Position numbers and translations under genes: made by a program. Shown here one piece after another: positions 61,489 through 64,000 of a DNA stretch of 64,000 bases (positions within the stretch are counted from its first letter, which is position 1; each line of letters opens with the position of its first letter). A model generated the notes under the pieces. It did no database searches and was not told the DNA's origin. It worked only from the letters and a program-made list of their open reading frames with translations. The DNA comes from Nocardioides sp. zg-DK7169 (GTDB lineage: Bacteria; Actinomycetota; Actinomycetes; Propionibacteriales; Nocardioidaceae): contig NZ_JABJRA010000004.1 in the NCBI RefSeq assembly GCF_013155365.1, positions 328,043-392,042 of the forward strand, written 5' to 3'.

Positions 61489-61494
61489 GAGACA

Positions 61495-63804
61495 GTGACC
61501 GAGGACCGCACGACCCCGCCGCGTCGAGAGCGGGCTCCGGAGCGCTCCGAGGGTGCTCCGACGGCCCGCAGCATGCGCGCGCGCCTGGCCCGGATGGGCA
61601 CCCGCAACCAGACGGCCAACCCGGTCCTGGAGCCGCTGTTCCGCGCCGTGCGGGCCAACCACCCGAAGGCCGACCTCGCGCTCATCGAGCGGGCGTACAA
61701 GACGGCCGAGGAGAAGCACGGCGCGCAGATGCGCAAGAGCGGTGACCCCTACATCACCCACCCGCTCGCGGTCACCACGATCCTCGCCGGCATCGGCATG
61801 ACCGAGCCGACCCTGGTCGCCTCCCTGCTCCACGACACGGTCGAGGACACGCCGTACACCCTCGACCAGCTGCGCGCCGACTTCGGGGACGAGGTGGCCC
61901 GCCTGGTCGACGGCGTGACCAAGCTCGACAAGGTGCAGTACGGCGACACCGCCGAGGCCGAGACGATCCGCAAGATGATCGTCGCGATGTCGCGCGACAT
62001 CCGGGTCCTGGTGATCAAGCTCGCCGACCGGCTGCACAACATGCGCACCCTGCGCTACGTCAAGCAGGAGACGCAGGAGCGCAAGGCCCGCGAGACCCTC
62101 GACATCTATGCGCCGCTGGCCCACCGCCTCGGCATGAACACGATCAAGTGGGAGCTGGAGGACCTCGCCTTCGCGACCCTGCACCCCAAGATCTACGACG
62201 AGATCGTGCGCCTGGTCGCCGAGCGGGCGCCGTCGCGCGACCAGTTCCTGGCGGAGGTCATCAAGCAGGTCGAGAACGACCTGCGCGAGGCCAAGATCAA
62301 GGCGACCGTCACCGGGCGCCCGAAGCACTACTACTCGATCTACCAGAAGATGATCGTCGGGGGCCGCGACTTCTCCGACATCTACGACCTGGTCGGCATC
62401 CGGATCCTCGTCGAGGACGACCGCGACTGCTACAGCGTCCTCGGTGTGCTGCACTCGCGCTGGAACCCGGTCCTGGGCCGGTTCAAGGACTACGTCGCGA
62501 TGCCGAAGTTCAACATGTACCAGTCGCTGCACACCACGGTGATCGGCCCGCAGGGCAAGCCGGTGGAGCTGCAGATCCGCACCTACGCGATGCACCGTCG
62601 CGCGGAGTACGGCGTCGCGGCGCACTGGAAGTACAAGGAGAACACCCGCGCCGGCGTCGACACCGACCGCACCGGGGACATGGACGACATGACCTGGGTG
62701 CGCCAGCTGCTCGACTGGCAGAGCGAGGTCGAGGACCCGGGGGAGTTCCTGGAGTCCCTGCGCTTCGAGATGAACCGCGCCGAGGTCTACGTCTTCACCC
62801 CGCGCGGCGACGTGATGGCGCTGCCGGCCGGCGCCACGCCCGTCGACTTCGCCTACGCCGTGCACACCGAGGTCGGGCACCACACCATCGGGGCGCGGGT
62901 CAACGGACGCCTGGTGCCGCTGGAGTCCCCGCTCGACAACGGCGACGTGGTCGAGGTCTTCACCTCCAAGTCCGCCAATGCCGCTCCCTCGCGCGACTGG
63001 CTGACCTTCGTGAAGTCGCCGCGGGCGCGCTCGAAGATCCGCCAGTGGTTCACCAAGGAGCGCCGCGAGGAGGCGATCGAGCGCGGCAAGGAGCAGATCG
63101 CCAAGCTCATGCGCAAGGAGGGCCTGCCCCTCAAGCGGCTGATGTCGCACGAGTCGCTCACCCTCGCCGCGAGGCACTTCAACATCGCCGACGTCTCCGC
63201 GCTGTACGCCGCGGTCGGCGAGGGCAACCTGTCGGCCCAGGCGGTCGTCAAGCGTGTCATCGAGGAGCACGGCGGCAACGACGGGGCCCAGGAGGACCTC
63301 GCCGAGGCGGTCACCATCACCGGGCGGCGCAGCCGCTCGCAGGTCACCGGCGGCAACCACGCCGGCGTGATCGTCAAGGGCGCCTCGGAGGTCTGGGTCA
63401 AGCTCGCCAAGTGCTGCACCCCCGTGCCGCCGGACGAGATCCTCGGGTTCGTCACCAAGGGCGGGGGAGTCTCGGTGCACCGCACCGACTGCACCAACGC
63501 CGCGGCCCTGCTGGCGCAGCCCGAGAAGCTGCTCGAGGTCGAGTGGGCCCCGACGTCGGACTCCACGTTCCTGGTCAACATCCAGGTCGAGGCGCTCGAC
63601 CGGGCGCGCCTGCTGTCCGACATCACGATGGCGCTCTCCGACGCCCACGTGAACATCCTCAGCGCCAGCCTCTCCACCACCCACGAGCGCGTCGCCAAGA
63701 GCCGCTTCACCTTCGAGATGGCCGAGGCCAAGCACCTCGACAACGTCCTCAAGGCCGTCCGCGGAGTCCCCGGCGTCTTCGACGCCTACCGCGTCACCCA
63801 GTAG
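61495..63804 (+). CDS. relA: Bifunctional (p)ppGpp synthetase/hydrolase Rel
   Basis: A 769-residue RelA/SpoT protein that makes and degrades the alarmone. Hydrolase HD domain: [24 protein letters not shown]; synthetase domain: [34 protein letters not shown]; then TGS ([33 protein letters not shown]), a Cys-containing region ([10 protein letters not shown]) and a C-terminal ACT domain. All active parts are intact, so it is bifunctional. GTG at 61495 follows a TAGACT -10. Confidence 0.96.
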   Translation: MTEDRTTPPRRERAPERSEGAPTARSMRARLARMGTRNQTANPVLEPLFRAVRANHPKADLALIERAYKTAEEKHGAQMRKSGDPYITHPLAVTTILAGIGMTEPTLVASLLHDTVEDTPYTLDQLRADFGDEVARLVDGVTKLDKVQYGDTAEAETIRKMIVAMSRDIRVLVIKLADRLHNMRTLRYVKQETQERKARETLDIYAPLAHRLGMNTIKWELEDLAFATLHPKIYDEIVRLVAERAPSRDQFLAEVIKQVENDLREAKIKATVTGRPKHYYSIYQKMIVGGRDFSDIYDLVGIRILVEDDRDCYSVLGVLHSRWNPVLGRFKDYVAMPKFNMYQSLHTTVIGPQGKPVELQIRTYAMHRRAEYGVAAHWKYKENTRAGVDTDRTGDMDDMTWVRQLLDWQSEVEDPGEFLESLRFEMNRAEVYVFTPRGDVMALPAGATPVDFAYAVHTEVGHHTIGARVNGRLVPLESPLDNGDVVEVFTSKSANAAPSRDWLTFVKSPRARSKIRQWFTKERREEAIERGKEQIAKLMRKEGLPLKRLMSHESLTLAARHFNIADVSALYAAVGEGNLSAQAVVKRVIEEHGGNDGAQEDLAEAVTITGRRSRSQVTGGNHAGVIVKGASEVWVKLAKCCTPVPPDEILGFVTKGGGVSVHRTDCTNAAALLAQPEKLLEVEWAPTSDSTFLVNIQVEALDRARLLSDITMALSDAHVNILSASLSTTHERVAKSRFTFEMAEAKHLDNVLKAVRGVPGVFDAYRVTQ

Positions 63805-63839
63805 CCCCACCCACCCTTCCGCGAGTCGGGGCCAATGGT

Positions 63840-63854
63840 GCGCCGAGTCGGCGC
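63840..63854. repeat. Palindrome GCGCCGA-G-TCGGCGC before the possible transposase
   Basis: Perfect 7-base arms with one central base, in the 117-base gap after rel. Could be a terminator for rel or part of an element end. Confidence 0.4.
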
Positions 63855-63921
63855 TTGTGGCGGCGTACGTCTCGGCGGAGTCAGGCGGTCGAAGCAACGC
63901 TGAGTGATTGGCGGTGTGGTG

Positions 63922-64000
63922 ATGCCGAAGTTCGTGCCGTACGACGATGTGAACGAGGTCTTCGACCTGGTCTGTTCAGGGATGTCGTTCCAGGCTGCGG
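63922..64000 (+). CDS. Start of a gene, possibly a transposase (partial)
   Basis: The window stops 26 codons in. ATG 63922 opens a frame whose first residues, MPKFVPYDDVNEVFDLVCSG then MSFQAA, look like the helix-turn-helix start of an IS30-like or similar transposase (sequence repeats SGMSFQAAA-type are common there). Not enough sequence to be sure. Confidence 0.3.
   Translation, partial: MPKFVPYDDVNEVFDLVCSGMSFQAA

Noticed and set aside
60886..63897. About 1000-codon minus-strand frame opposite rel
   Set aside because: Antisense shadow of secF end, apt and rel; low-complexity composition without any family feature.

Overview
The window comes from a very GC-rich actinobacterium, most likely a Nocardioidaceae member (Nocardioides or a close relative). 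This rests on the strong G/C third-position bias, frequent GTG starts, the actinobacterial gene order thrS-HIT-pgsA-pdxS-pdxT-yebC-ruvCAB-yajC-secDF-apt-rel, a DUF222/13E12-type HNH gene, a tRNA Gly-Cys-Val cluster, and many TAnnnT -10 elements placed so close to start codons that leaderless mRNAs are expected. The genus is an inference; no rRNA is present.

Layout. 1-5.3 kb: zinc alcohol dehydrogenase, DUF1360 protein, a TPP enzyme of the pyruvate oxidase type and two small membrane proteins. 5.5-12.8 kb: a large ATP-binding LuxR (LAL) regulator, an ion-transporter-like permease, an SDR, an MFS exporter and a DUF1275 protein whose 3' end overlaps the MFS gene. 12.9-22.3 kb: a catabolic-looking operon with a heme-oxygenase-like diiron oxidase (HDO), dioxygenase-type Rieske ferredoxin, FAD ferredoxin reductase, aldehyde dehydrogenase, a second, bc1-type Rieske protein, gamma-glutamyltransferase-family protein and RidA. 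It is followed by a GlcG/HbpS protein, a PucR regulator and a TetR regulator. This is the most novel-looking unit: a diiron oxidase that seems to carry its own electron-transfer chain and aldehyde/amine clean-up enzymes. 22.4-25.7 kb: arsM/arsR divergent pair with tandem operator-like palindromes, four tRNA genes and pabC. 25.8-30.2 kb: persulfide dioxygenase/rhodanese fusion, HNH protein, transposase-like remnant, secreted tyrosine phosphatase.

30.2-36 kb: acyltransferase-SGNH envelope enzyme, ECF sigma factor (SigE family) with a membrane partner, DUF732-like lipoprotein, membrane protein, and a broken alcohol dehydrogenase. 36-42.1 kb: a stress-type cluster (two universal stress proteins, PspC, DUF4389, LuxR response regulator, hemerythrin). 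42.2-46 kb: second acyltransferase-SGNH protein, FBP-domain protein, secreted beta-propeller protein. 46.1-63.8 kb: the conserved housekeeping block for tRNA charging, phosphatidylinositol and PLP synthesis, Holliday-junction repair, Sec export, purine salvage and the stringent response. Unlike the mycobacterial arrangement, patA and pimA are absent here, and an inositol-monophosphatase-family gene sits next to pgsA. The window ends in the first codons of a possible transposase.
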